Below, piece by piece: positions 9,206 through 18,525 of a DNA stretch of 51,701 nt. Numbering within the stretch: the stretch's first letter is position 1; every line of letters starts with the position of its first letter. The position numbers were made by a program, and so were the translations under genes. Location: assembly GCA_028822935.1 (NCBI GenBank), contig JAPKCM010000034.1, positions 1 to 51,701 on the forward strand. The letters run 5' to 3'. The notes under the pieces were generated by a model that was not told where the DNA came from, ran no database searches, and worked only from the letters and a program-made list of their open reading frames with translations. Source of the stretch: Akkermansiaceae bacterium. Its GTDB lineage: Bacteria; Verrucomicrobiota; Verrucomicrobiia; Verrucomicrobiales; Akkermansiaceae.

Positions 9206-9424
9206 TTACCCGAATTCGTAGGGCGAGACTTCCCTGTCCGCCAGTTCGGCCTTGGCGATTAGGATGTCCTTGATGAAATTATAGGGCAGGTCGGGGTTTT
9301 CCTCCGCGATTTTGCCAATGTTCATCCAGTATTCGATCTGCTTTGGCGTAGAACGACTGTAGACCTTGCCGTGACGGCGAGCTTCGCTGATGATATGATC
9401 TGGTAGTTTAACGGTTGTAGCCAT
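9206..9424 (-). CDS. ParD-like antitoxin
   Basis: A 72-aa protein starting MATTVKLPDHIISEARRHGK, a ribbon-helix-helix-like N-terminus expected to bind DNA and repress the pair. SRSTPKQIEYWMNIGKIAEENPDLPY is characteristic of ParD-like antitoxins (PF11903 type). The C-terminal half (FIKDILIAKAELADREVSPYEF) would cover the toxin. It comes first in the pair, with a 6-nt gap to the toxin gene. Confidence 0.85.
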   Translation of the reverse strand: MATTVKLPDHIISEARRHGKVYSRSTPKQIEYWMNIGKIAEENPDLPYNFIKDILIAKAELADREVSPYEFG

Positions 9425-9657
9425 GATGATTACTCCTTCTCTGATTCAACGCATAGCAGAGAAAGACTCAAAAAGCAACCTTTTGACGCGTTTTGCGCCC
9501 TCTTTCTCCCCCCTCCAGTCTTCGCCAAGACTACGACCGGCAGGCCGCTGCGGTCCAAATGCGGCTTCATGGCCCTACCTCCAAAAGCAAACTCCTGCAG
9601 TCATTTCTCCGGCATCCCCGGATTAGGAATCCCAAGAGGATTCTGCAACTGACAAGC

Positions 9658-9694
9658 TCAGACGAGCGCGTCACGTAGGATCCTGGCCGGGTGA
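9658..9694. repeat. 37-bp direct repeat, right copy (native end of the FAD/Fe-S gene)
   Basis: This is the in-place 3' end of the 9658-12591 gene, including its stop codon. The partner copy is at 8865-8901. The 756 bp between them hold the toxin-antitoxin pair and about 230 bp with no gene that I can recognise. Confidence 0.8.
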
Positions 9695-12591
9695 AGAGCG
9701 ACTCGATCGGCACCATCAGCAATCTGGTGGCGACAACTGGTTCCAGCGGCAGCGACAAGAATCGATGGATCAAGTTCCTTCAGATGAGGGAAAAGAACCA
9801 GCGAGCCCACCTGCATTGAGAGTTCATAATGCTCTTTCTCGTATCCGAAAGACCCAGCCATGCCACAACACCCGGAAGGAATTTCGCTCACCGAATAATT
9901 CCCGGGCAATGAAAGCATTTGCAAGGTGGGATCGATTGAAGCGAGCGCCTTCTGGTGGCAGTGGCCATGAATATGAATGGTGCGTGCCTCATCGGTAAAA
10001 CACGCACTGTCGATTCGGCCCGCATCGGCCTCGCGGGCGATGAACTCGTCGAGCAGCAGACAATGGGAGGCCAGCTTTCGGGCATTCTCGCGCAAGGCGG
10101 GATCGACCAAGGCAGGGTATTCATCGCGGAAGCCGAGGAGCGCGGACGGCTCGATGCCAATGAGCGGTTCTTCTCCTGAGACAATCGAGGATAGCCGTCG
10201 GACGTTCTCATTGGCGAAGCCCTGGGCGCGCCGAACAAGACCCTTGGAAAGCGAAGCCCGTCCGCTTTCGACGTGATCTGGAAGGTTAACCTCGTAGCCC
10301 AAAAGCTCCAGCAGCTCGACAGTTGCGATGCCGGCATCCAGGTCATTATAATTGGTGAACTCGTCGCAGAAGAGGTGGACTCGACCGAGGCGCTTGCCAC
10401 GCGTGGGGACAAGTGGAGTGCGGCTGGCAAACCAGCGACGCAGCGTGATGCGGTTGAGCCTCGGAATGCTGCGCTTAGAGTGAAAGCCGATAAGTGGGTT
10501 GGCGATACGGCGCAGAATCGGGGTCTGGAAGAACGCGTTGTAGAGCCACGGTGCGAACGAGGCGAGGCGCGCGCTGTCGGCGAAGTGCGCGATCATCCGT
10601 GAGCGCAGCGGGACGCCATTCGCATCGTGATAATGCTGGAGGAACTCGGCCTTGAGTTTGGTCATGTCCACGCTCGACGGGCACTCGGACTTGCACGCTT
10701 TACAGGACATGCAGAGGTCCATGACGTCCTTGATCTCCTCGCTGTTGAAGGGGCGCTCGGCATCAGCCGGCTCAGTGAGAATTTGGCGCAGGATATTTGC
10801 GCGGGCACGGGTGGTGTGCTTTTCCTCACGAGTGGCCATGTAGCTCGGGCACATCGTGCCGCCGGCTTGCGGCCCTTTGCGACAGTCGCCCGATCCGTTG
10901 CATTTCTCGGCAGCGCGCAGCACACCCATGGTATCGCTGAAATCGAAAACCGTTTCATACTCCGGAGTCCCCTGCCCCGGGCTGTGGCGTAGCGAGGTAT
11001 CCATCGGCGGGGTGTCGACGATCTTTCCCGGATTAAAGATATTTCCGGGATCGAAGAGCATCTTGATTTCACGCATGAGCTCATAGCAATGATCACCGAC
11101 CATGAGCGGAATAAATTCCCCGCGCAGGCGACCATCACCATGTTCCCCGCTTAACGAACCACGATACTTTTTCACGAGATGTGCGATGTCCGTGGCGACG
11201 TCACGAAACATTTTTTGTCCCTCCGGCGTCTTGAGATTAAAGAGTGGTCGGGTGTGAAGTTCACCTGAGCCCGCATGAGCATAGTAGACACAATCAATGC
11301 TGTATTTACTCGAGAGCAACTCGTCAAATTCGGCAATGTAGTTGGGTAGATCTTTCACATCGACCGCCGTATCCTCGACATTCTCGCGAGGCTTGGTGTC
11401 GCCGATGACGTTACTCATCAACCCCTGCCCGGCGCGACGAAGCTCCCAGACTTTATGACCCTCTTCACCCCATAGCACGGGATAGGCGTATCCCTGCCCG
11501 GCGTCCTGCCAATTAGCCACAAGTTCCCGCACTGCGGCCTCAGTTTCTTCCCGGCTGTCCCGGCGAATTTCAACGACAAGGATCGCGCCAGGATCACCCA
11601 CCACAAAATCCCGGTTCCGTTGCTGAGAAAGGTTCGACTTGGTGCAATCGAGGATGTGTCGGTCGATAAGCTCACAAGCACTTGGCGTGTAAGGCAGAGC
11701 GAGCAGGTTGGCCTGCAGCGATTCGCTCACACTTTCAAAATGACCACAAACGAGGGCGGCATGTGATGGAGGGAGAGGTGAACACGCGAGTTCAATCTCG
11801 GTCGCAAAAAACAGGGTTCCTTCTGAACCGGCAATGAGCTTGCAAAGATTGAACGGTTTCTCGGATGCCGGATCAAAAACTTCGGCATCCATCAAAAGGT
11901 CAAGGGCATAACCAGTGTTGCGACGCGGAATAGAGGCGAGGGGAAAATTTTCAGTAATTGCGCCCCGGTTATCCGGATCACTTAGCATCGCTCTTACTCT
12001 TTGGTAAATCTGCGTTTCCAGACTTTCGGGCCCATCACATTTTGCCAGGAACTCCTGGTTGCTGAGCGCCTCAATCGTGACCTCGCTTCCATCACTAAGG
12101 AAGCCCTTGAGAGAAACAAGGTGATCGCGGGTGCTGCCATAGACCATGGAGTTCGAACCGCACGAATTGTTGCCCACCATCCCGCCCATCATGGCCCGGT
12201 TGGCAGTGGAGGTTTCCGGGCCAAAGAGCATTTCGTGGGGCGCGAGGAATCGGTTCAATTCATCGCGAACCACGCCCGGTTGGACACGGACGCGGCGGGT
12301 CTTCTCATTCACCGAGAGGATACTGGTGAAGTGCTTCGAGATATCGACCACGAGCCCGTCGCCAACACATTGACCAGCAAGAGAGGTGCCGGCGGCACGT
12401 GGAATCAGGCCAAGCCGATTGCGGCGGGCAAAGCGGATAATTTCCCGGAGATCCTCCTCGCTTTCCGGGAACACGACACCGGCGGGTAGTTCCTGATATT
12501 CCGAGGCATCGGTAGCATAGAGCCGACGCAGCGTTTCTCCAGTGTCGAGACGACCGGAGATTCGCGAGGCTAGTTGTCCGAAGGGAATCAC
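9658..12591 (-). CDS. FAD-linked and Fe-S 2-hydroxyacid dehydrogenase (GlcD/D-lactate dehydrogenase-like fusion)
   Basis: A 977-aa fusion that oxidises a 2-hydroxyacid and passes electrons through Fe-S clusters, probably to the quinone pool. Residues about 1-250 form the PCMH-type FAD domain (PRAAGTSLAGQ, GGMVGNNSCGSNSMVYG). About 270-530 is the FAD-oxidase C domain (YYAHAGSGELHTRP, SGEHGDGRLRGEF). About 570-680 carries cysteines for two clusters (CNGSGDCRKG with MCPSY; CMSCKACKSECPS). The end has CCG-type motifs (HGHCHQKAL, SGCCGMAGSFG). It is the last gene of the ten-gene operon, and its start overlaps the 3HCDH stop by 4 bp. A product such as lactate or glycolate from the upstream hydrolase could be its substrate. 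Confidence 0.9.
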   Translation of the reverse strand: MIPFGQLASRISGRLDTGETLRRLYATDASEYQELPAGVVFPESEEDLREIIRFARRNRLGLIPRAAGTSLAGQCVGDGLVVDISKHFTSILSVNEKTRRVRVQPGVVRDELNRFLAPHEMLFGPETSTANRAMMGGMVGNNSCGSNSMVYGSTRDHLVSLKGFLSDGSEVTIEALSNQEFLAKCDGPESLETQIYQRVRAMLSDPDNRGAITENFPLASIPRRNTGYALDLLMDAEVFDPASEKPFNLCKLIAGSEGTLFFATEIELACSPLPPSHAALVCGHFESVSESLQANLLALPYTPSACELIDRHILDCTKSNLSQQRNRDFVVGDPGAILVVEIRRDSREETEAAVRELVANWQDAGQGYAYPVLWGEEGHKVWELRRAGQGLMSNVIGDTKPRENVEDTAVDVKDLPNYIAEFDELLSSKYSIDCVYYAHAGSGELHTRPLFNLKTPEGQKMFRDVATDIAHLVKKYRGSLSGEHGDGRLRGEFIPLMVGDHCYELMREIKMLFDPGNIFNPGKIVDTPPMDTSLRHSPGQGTPEYETVFDFSDTMGVLRAAEKCNGSGDCRKGPQAGGTMCPSYMATREEKHTTRARANILRQILTEPADAERPFNSEEIKDVMDLCMSCKACKSECPSSVDMTKLKAEFLQHYHDANGVPLRSRMIAHFADSARLASFAPWLYNAFFQTPILRRIANPLIGFHSKRSIPRLNRITLRRWFASRTPLVPTRGKRLGRVHLFCDEFTNYNDLDAGIATVELLELLGYEVNLPDHVESGRASLSKGLVRRAQGFANENVRRLSSIVSGEEPLIGIEPSALLGFRDEYPALVDPALRENARKLASHCLLLDEFIAREADAGRIDSACFTDEARTIHIHGHCHQKALASIDPTLQMLSLPGNYSVSEIPSGCCGMAGSFGYEKEHYELSMQVGSLVLFPHLKELDPSILVAAAGTSCRHQIADGADRVALHPARILRDALV

Positions 12592-13604
12592 GGCGTCACA
12601 ACCGGTTCGCCACTCTCCGCGGGTTCATCACACGGAATATGCTGATCTTGGTATTGCCTCGTGGCCAAAATAGCGGCGGTAAATCGTTCCGCCCACTCGG
12701 CGGCACCGGCTTCGCCGGCCGATTCGTAGTCGAAGAAGCCGATGTTGTTCTTCGGGCCTTTGGCGTCGCGATCGATGAACGACTGCAGGGTGGCGGGCAG
12801 TTCGGTCGAGTTCGCCAGGGTCGGCAGGACACCTTTGATCGACTCGGAATAAAAGGCACCACCGCCCATCACATCCATCACGCGCAGTGGCCCGCACATC
12901 GGAGCCCACAGGCCGACTGAATTTCGAAACGAAGATTCGATTGCCTCGGCATCCGCCACTCCGGATTCCAGCAAATGCACGGCCTCGCGGTACATCGCGT
13001 AGCCAATCCGGTTGCATAGGAATCCCGCGATATCCTTCTTCAAGACTGCCGGTTCCTTGCCGAGCTGCGCTGCCATTGAAGTGGCAAATTCCATCACCTG
13101 CGGGGCCGTTTGATCACCGGGAGTCAGCTCCATGAAACGCGTGACATGTCCATGACTTGACCAATGCATGCCGAAGACCCGCTCGGGACGCTCACACCCG
13201 GCCTGCAATTCGGTAATGGGAAAGGCCGAAGTGTTGCTGCCGACAGGAACGTCCGCCGAGACAATTTCCTCGATCTCACGGAGCAATTGCTTCTTCGCCG
13301 GGAGATCCTCCGCAATCGATTCAATCACCAGACAGGCCCCCTCAATGGAAGCGAGGTCTTCCGACAAGACCACACGTTCCCTCCATTCCGCGGCATCGCC
13401 GGACTCAATGACTTTAGCCTCCAGACAATGCGCAACAGCCTCGGGAAGGTAACTACGCATCAGATCCCGGTTCTTCTCCTCCCGATCAATCCCAACCACT
13501 GAAAACCCCCGAGATAAGCAGCAAGCCGCAATCCCCCGCCCCAGCGGACCAAGTCCCACCACGGCAATCACCTCGCCTCTCTGTCCCGCGCTATCGTTCA
13601 TCAT
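12588..13604 (-). CDS. 3-hydroxyacyl-CoA dehydrogenase-family NAD oxidoreductase
   Basis: A 338-aa protein with the 3HCDH N-terminal NAD domain (VVGLGPLGRGIAACCLSRGF, then SNTSAFPITELQ and RVFGMHWSSHG) and the C-terminal 3HCDH dimer domain after KKDIAGFLCNRIGYAMYREA. The usual catalytic segment GxHFFNP is altered to GMHWSSHG, which suggests a hydroxyacid other than an acyl-CoA, as in the gulonate/carnitine dehydrogenase branch. It lies in the sugar-acid operon and overlaps the next gene by 4 bp (ATGA). The family call is firm; the substrate is inferred from context only. Confidence 0.85.
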   Translation of the reverse strand: MMNDSAGQRGEVIAVVGLGPLGRGIAACCLSRGFSVVGIDREEKNRDLMRSYLPEAVAHCLEAKVIESGDAAEWRERVVLSEDLASIEGACLVIESIAEDLPAKKQLLREIEEIVSADVPVGSNTSAFPITELQAGCERPERVFGMHWSSHGHVTRFMELTPGDQTAPQVMEFATSMAAQLGKEPAVLKKDIAGFLCNRIGYAMYREAVHLLESGVADAEAIESSFRNSVGLWAPMCGPLRVMDVMGGGAFYSESIKGVLPTLANSTELPATLQSFIDRDAKGPKNNIGFFDYESAGEAGAAEWAERFTAAILATRQYQDQHIPCDEPAESGEPVVTP

Positions 13605-13664
13605 CGATCAGTCTCTGGTTGAATTTGATTTCAGTTTCTATCAGCTCGTCTGTGAATTGAAAAA

Positions 13665-14564
13665 TCATGATACTTTCTCCGCCTGCTTTGCGGCATTTGC
13701 CTTCGACCGCTCTTGCAGGTCATAGATGGAGGAAATGGAATCCCGCAGCATTGGCAAAACAGGAGCGGGGCCTCCAACGCGTGCCACACGAGGTTGTCCG
13801 CCTTGCACATGCACGGCAGTCTGTTCGTTTCGATGCGTCAACTCCCCGAAATAAATCGGAAAGGAGTCCGCAGCACGATATTCAAAAATAAGAGTTCTTC
13901 TCCCCTTCGCCGAGGTGTTCGGCAACGAGCCGTGAGGCGTCAGGGGATGCATCAAAATCACGCTCCCGGCCCGGCCTTCCAAGGGCACCTTCTCTCCCTC
14001 GAGTTCTTGCGAAATGGTCCCGGTGAAGTAACCATCCTCGTCAACATGGTCGAGATAGCGGTCATGCATGCCAGCCACGACCTCCAGGCAGCCGTTCTCC
14101 TTCGTGGCCTCGTCGAGGTAAACCAAAGTCGTCACAAGATCATCATTGGTATGTGGGAAAAACGGGAGATCCTGGTGCCACTCCACAACAGAACCCACGT
14201 GGGCAGGTTTCATGTTGAGCTTACTGTGCTGGACGTCGATGTCCGGCCCAACGAGGTCTTCGATACAGCCCAAAAGTTTTTCGTGCGTGGCGACCGAACG
14301 GAATCCTTCATGTGCAAGAATGGGATTGTAGATCCGGCGGGGCACCAGCTTCCCCTCGACCGGCTCCGGCTCCAATTCCAGCAGCCCGGACAGATTCTCC
14401 GGATCTGCGACCGCCCGGGCGGTCAATTCCGCGATCGCTTCTTCCGCCATACGAAGATCCCCGGCATCAAATAAATCGGGAACCACGACGAAGCCCTCGT
14501 CGCGATATTGCCTCAGTTGTTCCTCGTTCAGGCCGTAAGGATTCGGATTGGATTCTCTTTTCAT
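13665..14564 (-). CDS. Phytanoyl-CoA dioxygenase (PhyH)-family protein
   Basis: A 299-aa Fe(II)/2-oxoglutarate oxygenase-type protein. The start at 14564 (MKRESNPNPYGLNEEQL) is chosen because the longer frame from 14651 runs into the symporter gene. The metal site begins with VVEWHQDLPFFPH (HxD). The distal histidine is probably in LMHPLTPHGSLPN, followed by an arginine (KGRRTLIFEYRA) that would hold 2-oxoglutarate. It starts 15 nt after the symporter stop. Members of this family in sugar-acid operons are poorly characterised; it may hydroxylate or demethylate a modified sugar. Confidence 0.87.
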   Translation of the reverse strand: MKRESNPNPYGLNEEQLRQYRDEGFVVVPDLFDAGDLRMAEEAIAELTARAVADPENLSGLLELEPEPVEGKLVPRRIYNPILAHEGFRSVATHEKLLGCIEDLVGPDIDVQHSKLNMKPAHVGSVVEWHQDLPFFPHTNDDLVTTLVYLDEATKENGCLEVVAGMHDRYLDHVDEDGYFTGTISQELEGEKVPLEGRAGSVILMHPLTPHGSLPNTSAKGRRTLIFEYRAADSFPIYFGELTHRNEQTAVHVQGGQPRVARVGGPAPVLPMLRDSISSIYDLQERSKANAAKQAEKVS

Positions 14565-14578
14565 AGGGTAGATTTCAT

Positions 14579-16345
14579 TTAGCGATTGGGGAAAAAGATG
14601 CCGGTGAAATAGAGCATCAGGAGACCGATCACGATCGAGTATGCCAGCCACCAGAAGACCACGCTTTTATACCAACGGTCGCCAAGATTGCTGAAGATAT
14701 TCATCTTCTTCCAATTCATGCAAAGTTGATCGGTGACCTGTTCCGGCTTTGGTGGAGGAGTCAGGAAAGTGACCATCACACAGGTTGACATGCTGATGAG
14801 GTAGAGGATCGAGGCCTGATTGGGAAATGAGTCGAGCCAGAGAGGATGGCTCGAGCTGTTTTTCAGGAAGATCTTCAGTCCGAGGCCGGAAGCCATTCCA
14901 ACGATGACGGTGGCCAAGGCCGCCGGAGCGGTGACGCGTTTCCACAGGATGCCCAGCAGGAACACCGCCGCAAAGGGAGGGGCGAAGAGCACATAGAGTG
15001 AAATGACATACTCGAAGAGCCCTGAACCCAATTCGCCAATGAATCTCCCAATGACAATCGCCACCGCCAGGACGACAATCGAGGAAACGACCCCGACAAC
15101 GACCAACTGCCGGTCAGTCGAGTTCGGACGCCAAAAACGTCGGTAGAGGTCGAAGGTAATAATGGTCGAGGTCGAATTCAGGACGCTGTTAACGGTCGAC
15201 TGAATCGCACCGAAGAGGGCGGCGAGGAAGAGCCCGCGCAATCCGTAAGGAATGAGTTCTTGAATGAGTTGCACATAGCCCTTGTCAGCGGCCGGTTTGA
15301 CATCTCCCCACGGTTCGAGCAGCAGGAGCTCCGGCTTCATCGCAAAGAGAATCAATCCCGGGACAATCGTGATGACCGGCAGGATGACCTTGAGCCAACC
15401 CGCGAAAACGATCCCCATGCGGGCGTGGTACATGTCCTTCGCACCAAGCACGCGCTGGATCATGAATTGATTGAGCACGTTGTACCAAAGACTGACCGAG
15501 AGCAACATCGTAAACATACTGATCGTCGGGGTGAGCGGATGAGTCGCCGGTTGAATCACGGAGAGGCGGTTGTAGGTCTCGGTTCCGGCCAATTCCTGAG
15601 TATTACTATCGACCGCCTCCTTCCATTGACCGGTGGTAGCTTCGTTACGGTCGAGCATCACCTGAAAACCTTCGATGATCCCTCCGCCGTCGGGAGCCAG
15701 AGCCTGGAGACCAAGCACCGTCACCGCGATGCCCCCTACCAACATCACTGCGACGGTGAACAGGTCAGTCCAGGCCACGGACGACAAACCACCATAAATC
15801 GCCCAGATCCCGGCGACGATACCGAGTCCGATGATCGAGGGCCACAGCTCCCAGCCGAAGAGTCCCTGCAAGGCGAGCGCTCCGCCGTAGAGCACAGCTG
15901 CGAGGAAGGCAACGATGTTGCTGATGACCGTCACCACGGCGAACACCGTCCGCACTGCCGGGCTGAATCTCTTTCCGAGGTATTCCGGAGTGGTAAACAC
16001 CTTTGATCCAAGAAGGAAGGGAATGAAGAACCAGATGAGGATCGCAAAGGTCGCGACATTGGCCCATTCGAAGAGCGAGACGCACACGCCATAGACCATG
16101 GCAGCACCAACCATCCCGATGAATTGATCGCTCGAAATATTCGAGGCAATGAATGATCCCCCAACGACATACCAGGGCAGTTTTCTCCCTGCCAAAAAAT
16201 AGTCTTCCGAGCTCGTCCGCTCTCCTCGCCCCGCGACGTATCCGATCACTGAGAGAATAATAAAGAACAGCGCGATAGCGATGTAGTCCCATTGATGAAG
16301 GCCAAAGGCGACTTCGGCCAGGGAGTGTTGAAAATTGATGTTCAT
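14579..16345 (-). CDS. Sodium:solute symporter (SSS family)
   Basis: A 588-aa inner-membrane transporter with many hydrophobic segments, starting at IAIALFFIILSVIGYVAG. Family signatures include EDYFLAGRKLPWYVVGGS and ASNISSDQFIGMVGAA (sodium-site region of helix 1/2), then TPEYLGKRF. Its size suits the SGLT-like subgroup. It overlaps the ceramidase-like stop by 4 bp, so the two are translationally coupled. It is the only transporter in the operon and probably imports the sugar acid or sugar used by the neighbouring enzymes. Substrate not determinable from sequence. Confidence 0.93.
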   Translation of the reverse strand: MNINFQHSLAEVAFGLHQWDYIAIALFFIILSVIGYVAGRGERTSSEDYFLAGRKLPWYVVGGSFIASNISSDQFIGMVGAAMVYGVCVSLFEWANVATFAILIWFFIPFLLGSKVFTTPEYLGKRFSPAVRTVFAVVTVISNIVAFLAAVLYGGALALQGLFGWELWPSIIGLGIVAGIWAIYGGLSSVAWTDLFTVAVMLVGGIAVTVLGLQALAPDGGGIIEGFQVMLDRNEATTGQWKEAVDSNTQELAGTETYNRLSVIQPATHPLTPTISMFTMLLSVSLWYNVLNQFMIQRVLGAKDMYHARMGIVFAGWLKVILPVITIVPGLILFAMKPELLLLEPWGDVKPAADKGYVQLIQELIPYGLRGLFLAALFGAIQSTVNSVLNSTSTIITFDLYRRFWRPNSTDRQLVVVGVVSSIVVLAVAIVIGRFIGELGSGLFEYVISLYVLFAPPFAAVFLLGILWKRVTAPAALATVIVGMASGLGLKIFLKNSSSHPLWLDSFPNQASILYLISMSTCVMVTFLTPPPKPEQVTDQLCMNWKKMNIFSNLGDRWYKSVVFWWLAYSIVIGLLMLYFTGIFFPNR

Positions 16346-17718
16346 GATTGGATCAATGCTTGGTTCATGGCTTCCCGGGCAAGGTCGATGACGGCTTCCA
16401 GCGAGCCTTCGGCGTAGGGCGTTTGCCAGACGGTGTAGAGCGAAGGGCCGCGATAGAGCGGTGCGGGCGGAAGGTATCCGTGGTTCCCGTTGGCGAGATT
16501 GAGCACGAGAAGGTGCGGGCAGAGTTCGCGCAATTCCTGCTGCAGAATCGAGTAGGCTTCAAAAGGAACCCCGACAAGGCCTCCCCCTCCCAGTTTCCAG
16601 GACCAAATCCGCTCGGCCGAGACCGTGCCGTCGCCGACCGATTCCCGCACGCGGAGTTGACGGACGAGACGCTCGTATGCGAATCCGGCAGGCGTCTCCG
16701 CCATCTGTGCACGGATCTCAGCGAGGCTGGGAAGATCGGGTTTCAAGGGCAGAGCCACGGTAGGTGCGCTGGAGGAAACGGTTTGGGGAAGTTCTCCGCT
16801 TGCCGCACTCCACAGTGCGAGGGGCGCGCCGGATTCCAACGCGCCGTCGAATACCATGTCGCTCTTCCCCGGTGTCAGCATCTCAAGAAAACTCATTGCG
16901 GCATGGCCGAGGACACGGCCGTGACGATCTGCTGCGGCGGTGTCGCCCAGATACTGCTCAGCCGGCGCGAGCTCTCCGGAGGCACCCTGTAAATAAAGGC
17001 AGGGCGCATTGGTGGACTCTTCGACCAGCTCACGCATTGCACCCGGAAAATCCGGAGAGACGAGATCATTCTCCCACGCCAAGGTCGTCGGGTGGCAGGC
17101 GTAGTTGACCAGGCTCGCGCGGGTGCGGTTCTCATCGTCGAAAATGCGTGCGACGACCAAGGTATCATCGGCTGGTTCATCCGGATGCCAACCGGTCAGA
17201 ACGCGCTGCGGGTCACCCGGATCGGGTAAGTCCCGGTAGGTCGCAAGTCCACAGGAACCAGTGTGAAACAAGAGCGTGGATTCTTGAAGGTCGTCGAGCG
17301 AAGCCCGCGCACCTGCGATGCAAGCCTCACGCAGGGTTTCAAGATAAGCGATGGTCCCCTCGGGATTCGACTCGGGCGGCGGCTCGGAATCGAGTAAGGG
17401 TGCCGCGTGGGTGTGGGTGAGGTGAACGATCAGATTCTCTTCCGGTAGGCCAAGAGCGTCGCAGAGCGCCAGACGAAGATGATCCGCATCAGCCCGGGCC
17501 CGCCACCAGCCGAGATCAAGGCTGATCAACACCAAGGGCAGATCGGAGTTCTCCGCTATCGCGAGCGCAGTGCCGGTGAGTGGCCGATGCACCCCGCGCG
17601 CAAACCAACGATCGGTGGCACCCCAGTTTTTTACCCCAACCTCAAGCCCGGGCGTGATGTCCCAGCGGGACACCCCGAAGCGAGCTCGCAGGCCTGGAAA
17701 TCGAGTGTGGCGGATCAC
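16342..17718 (-). CDS. Neutral ceramidase-like N-terminal domain protein
   Basis: A 458-aa protein of the neutral/alkaline non-lysosomal ceramidase N-terminal family. It begins FGVSRWDITPG, the usual opening of the fold. The zinc-site segment is LIVHLTHTHAAPLL, and LQGASGELAPAEQYLGD is where ceramidases have their catalytic region. No signal peptide is evident, and the C-terminal ceramidase domain is missing. In PVC genomes such proteins often lie in carbohydrate operons, so an amidase or esterase acting on a decorated sugar is more likely here than sphingolipid hydrolysis. It sits between an SDR gene and the symporter. Confidence 0.8.
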   Translation of the reverse strand: MIRHTRFPGLRARFGVSRWDITPGLEVGVKNWGATDRWFARGVHRPLTGTALAIAENSDLPLVLISLDLGWWRARADADHLRLALCDALGLPEENLIVHLTHTHAAPLLDSEPPPESNPEGTIAYLETLREACIAGARASLDDLQESTLLFHTGSCGLATYRDLPDPGDPQRVLTGWHPDEPADDTLVVARIFDDENRTRASLVNYACHPTTLAWENDLVSPDFPGAMRELVEESTNAPCLYLQGASGELAPAEQYLGDTAAADRHGRVLGHAAMSFLEMLTPGKSDMVFDGALESGAPLALWSAASGELPQTVSSSAPTVALPLKPDLPSLAEIRAQMAETPAGFAYERLVRQLRVRESVGDGTVSAERIWSWKLGGGGLVGVPFEAYSILQQELRELCPHLLVLNLANGNHGYLPPAPLYRGPSLYTVWQTPYAEGSLEAVIDLAREAMNQALIQS

Positions 17719-17763
17719 GGGGGGTTGTTGGCGGATTTGTTTGAATTTGAAGTGCTAAAAGTG

Positions 17764-18507
17764 CTAATAAACCGCGCGACCTCCCGAGAGGTCGAAGGTG
17801 AATCCGGTATTAAAACTCGCCTCCGGAGAGACAATCCAACAGGCCATCGCAGCCAATTCATCAAGAGTCCCGCAACGCTTCATCGGGATCTTATCCGTCA
17901 TGTACTTCACCTGCTCCGGGTCCATCTTATCGACCAAAGTTGTCCGGATCACCGCAGGCGCCAAACCGTTCACCGTGATTCCAGTCTCGGCATATTCCTT
18001 GCCCGTGGCCTTCACCATGCCAATCACGCCCGCCTTGCTAGTCGAGTAACACACCATTCCGGCATTCCCTTCTTTCCCCGCGATCGACGCAATCAAGAGG
18101 ACCCGACCGTAGTCTCGCGGCAGCATCTTTCGCACCGCTTCGCGACAGGTGAGAAACGAACCACGAAGGTTCACTGCCTGAACCTGCTCGAATCCAGACA
18201 GCGAAACATCCTCGGTCTTCACGCCATTCGGACCCACGATCCCAGCACAGTTCACCATCACATCAAGACGACCGGCCGCGGCATTTACTTTTTCAAAAGC
18301 AGCGATCACGGAGGATTCATCAGCGACATCCATGGGCTCGAATTCACAGCCGATCCGCTCAGCGGCAGCCGCTCCCAATTCTTCATTCCGGTCCACGAGC
18401 CACACCCGGGCTCCCTCCTTTACCAGCCGGGTTGCAATGTGCAGGCCAAGCCCGTCGCCCCCACCGGTGATGATAGCGACCTGATCTTTGAAGCGTTCGT
18501 TTGTCAT
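17764..18507 (-). CDS. SDR-family dehydrogenase (2-keto-3-deoxy-aldonate dehydrogenase candidate)
   Basis: A 247-aa classical short-chain dehydrogenase. The cofactor glycines are in ITGGGDGLGLHIA. The acidic residue in VWLVDRNEE suggests NAD preference. The catalytic serine is in LLIASIAGKEG, and Y-x-x-x-K is in CYSTSKAGV. The C-terminal FTFDLSGGRAVY resembles SDRs that oxidise 2-keto-3-deoxy-L-rhamnonate or fuconate. The next gene downstream of the FAH hydrolase in the operon, it would supply that hydrolase with a 2,4-diketo acid. The family is certain; the step is inferred. Confidence 0.9.
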   Translation of the reverse strand: MTNERFKDQVAIITGGGDGLGLHIATRLVKEGARVWLVDRNEELGAAAAERIGCEFEPMDVADESSVIAAFEKVNAAAGRLDVMVNCAGIVGPNGVKTEDVSLSGFEQVQAVNLRGSFLTCREAVRKMLPRDYGRVLLIASIAGKEGNAGMVCYSTSKAGVIGMVKATGKEYAETGITVNGLAPAVIRTTLVDKMDPEQVKYMTDKIPMKRCGTLDELAAMACWIVSPEASFNTGFTFDLSGGRAVY

Positions 18508-18525
18508 ATGCGTTTTCTGATAGAA

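Noticed and set aside
9425-9657. Short plus-strand open frames between the antitoxin gene and the FAD/Fe-S gene
   Set aside because: They overlap each other, have no recognisable start signal or motif, and look like noise in a 233-bp gap.
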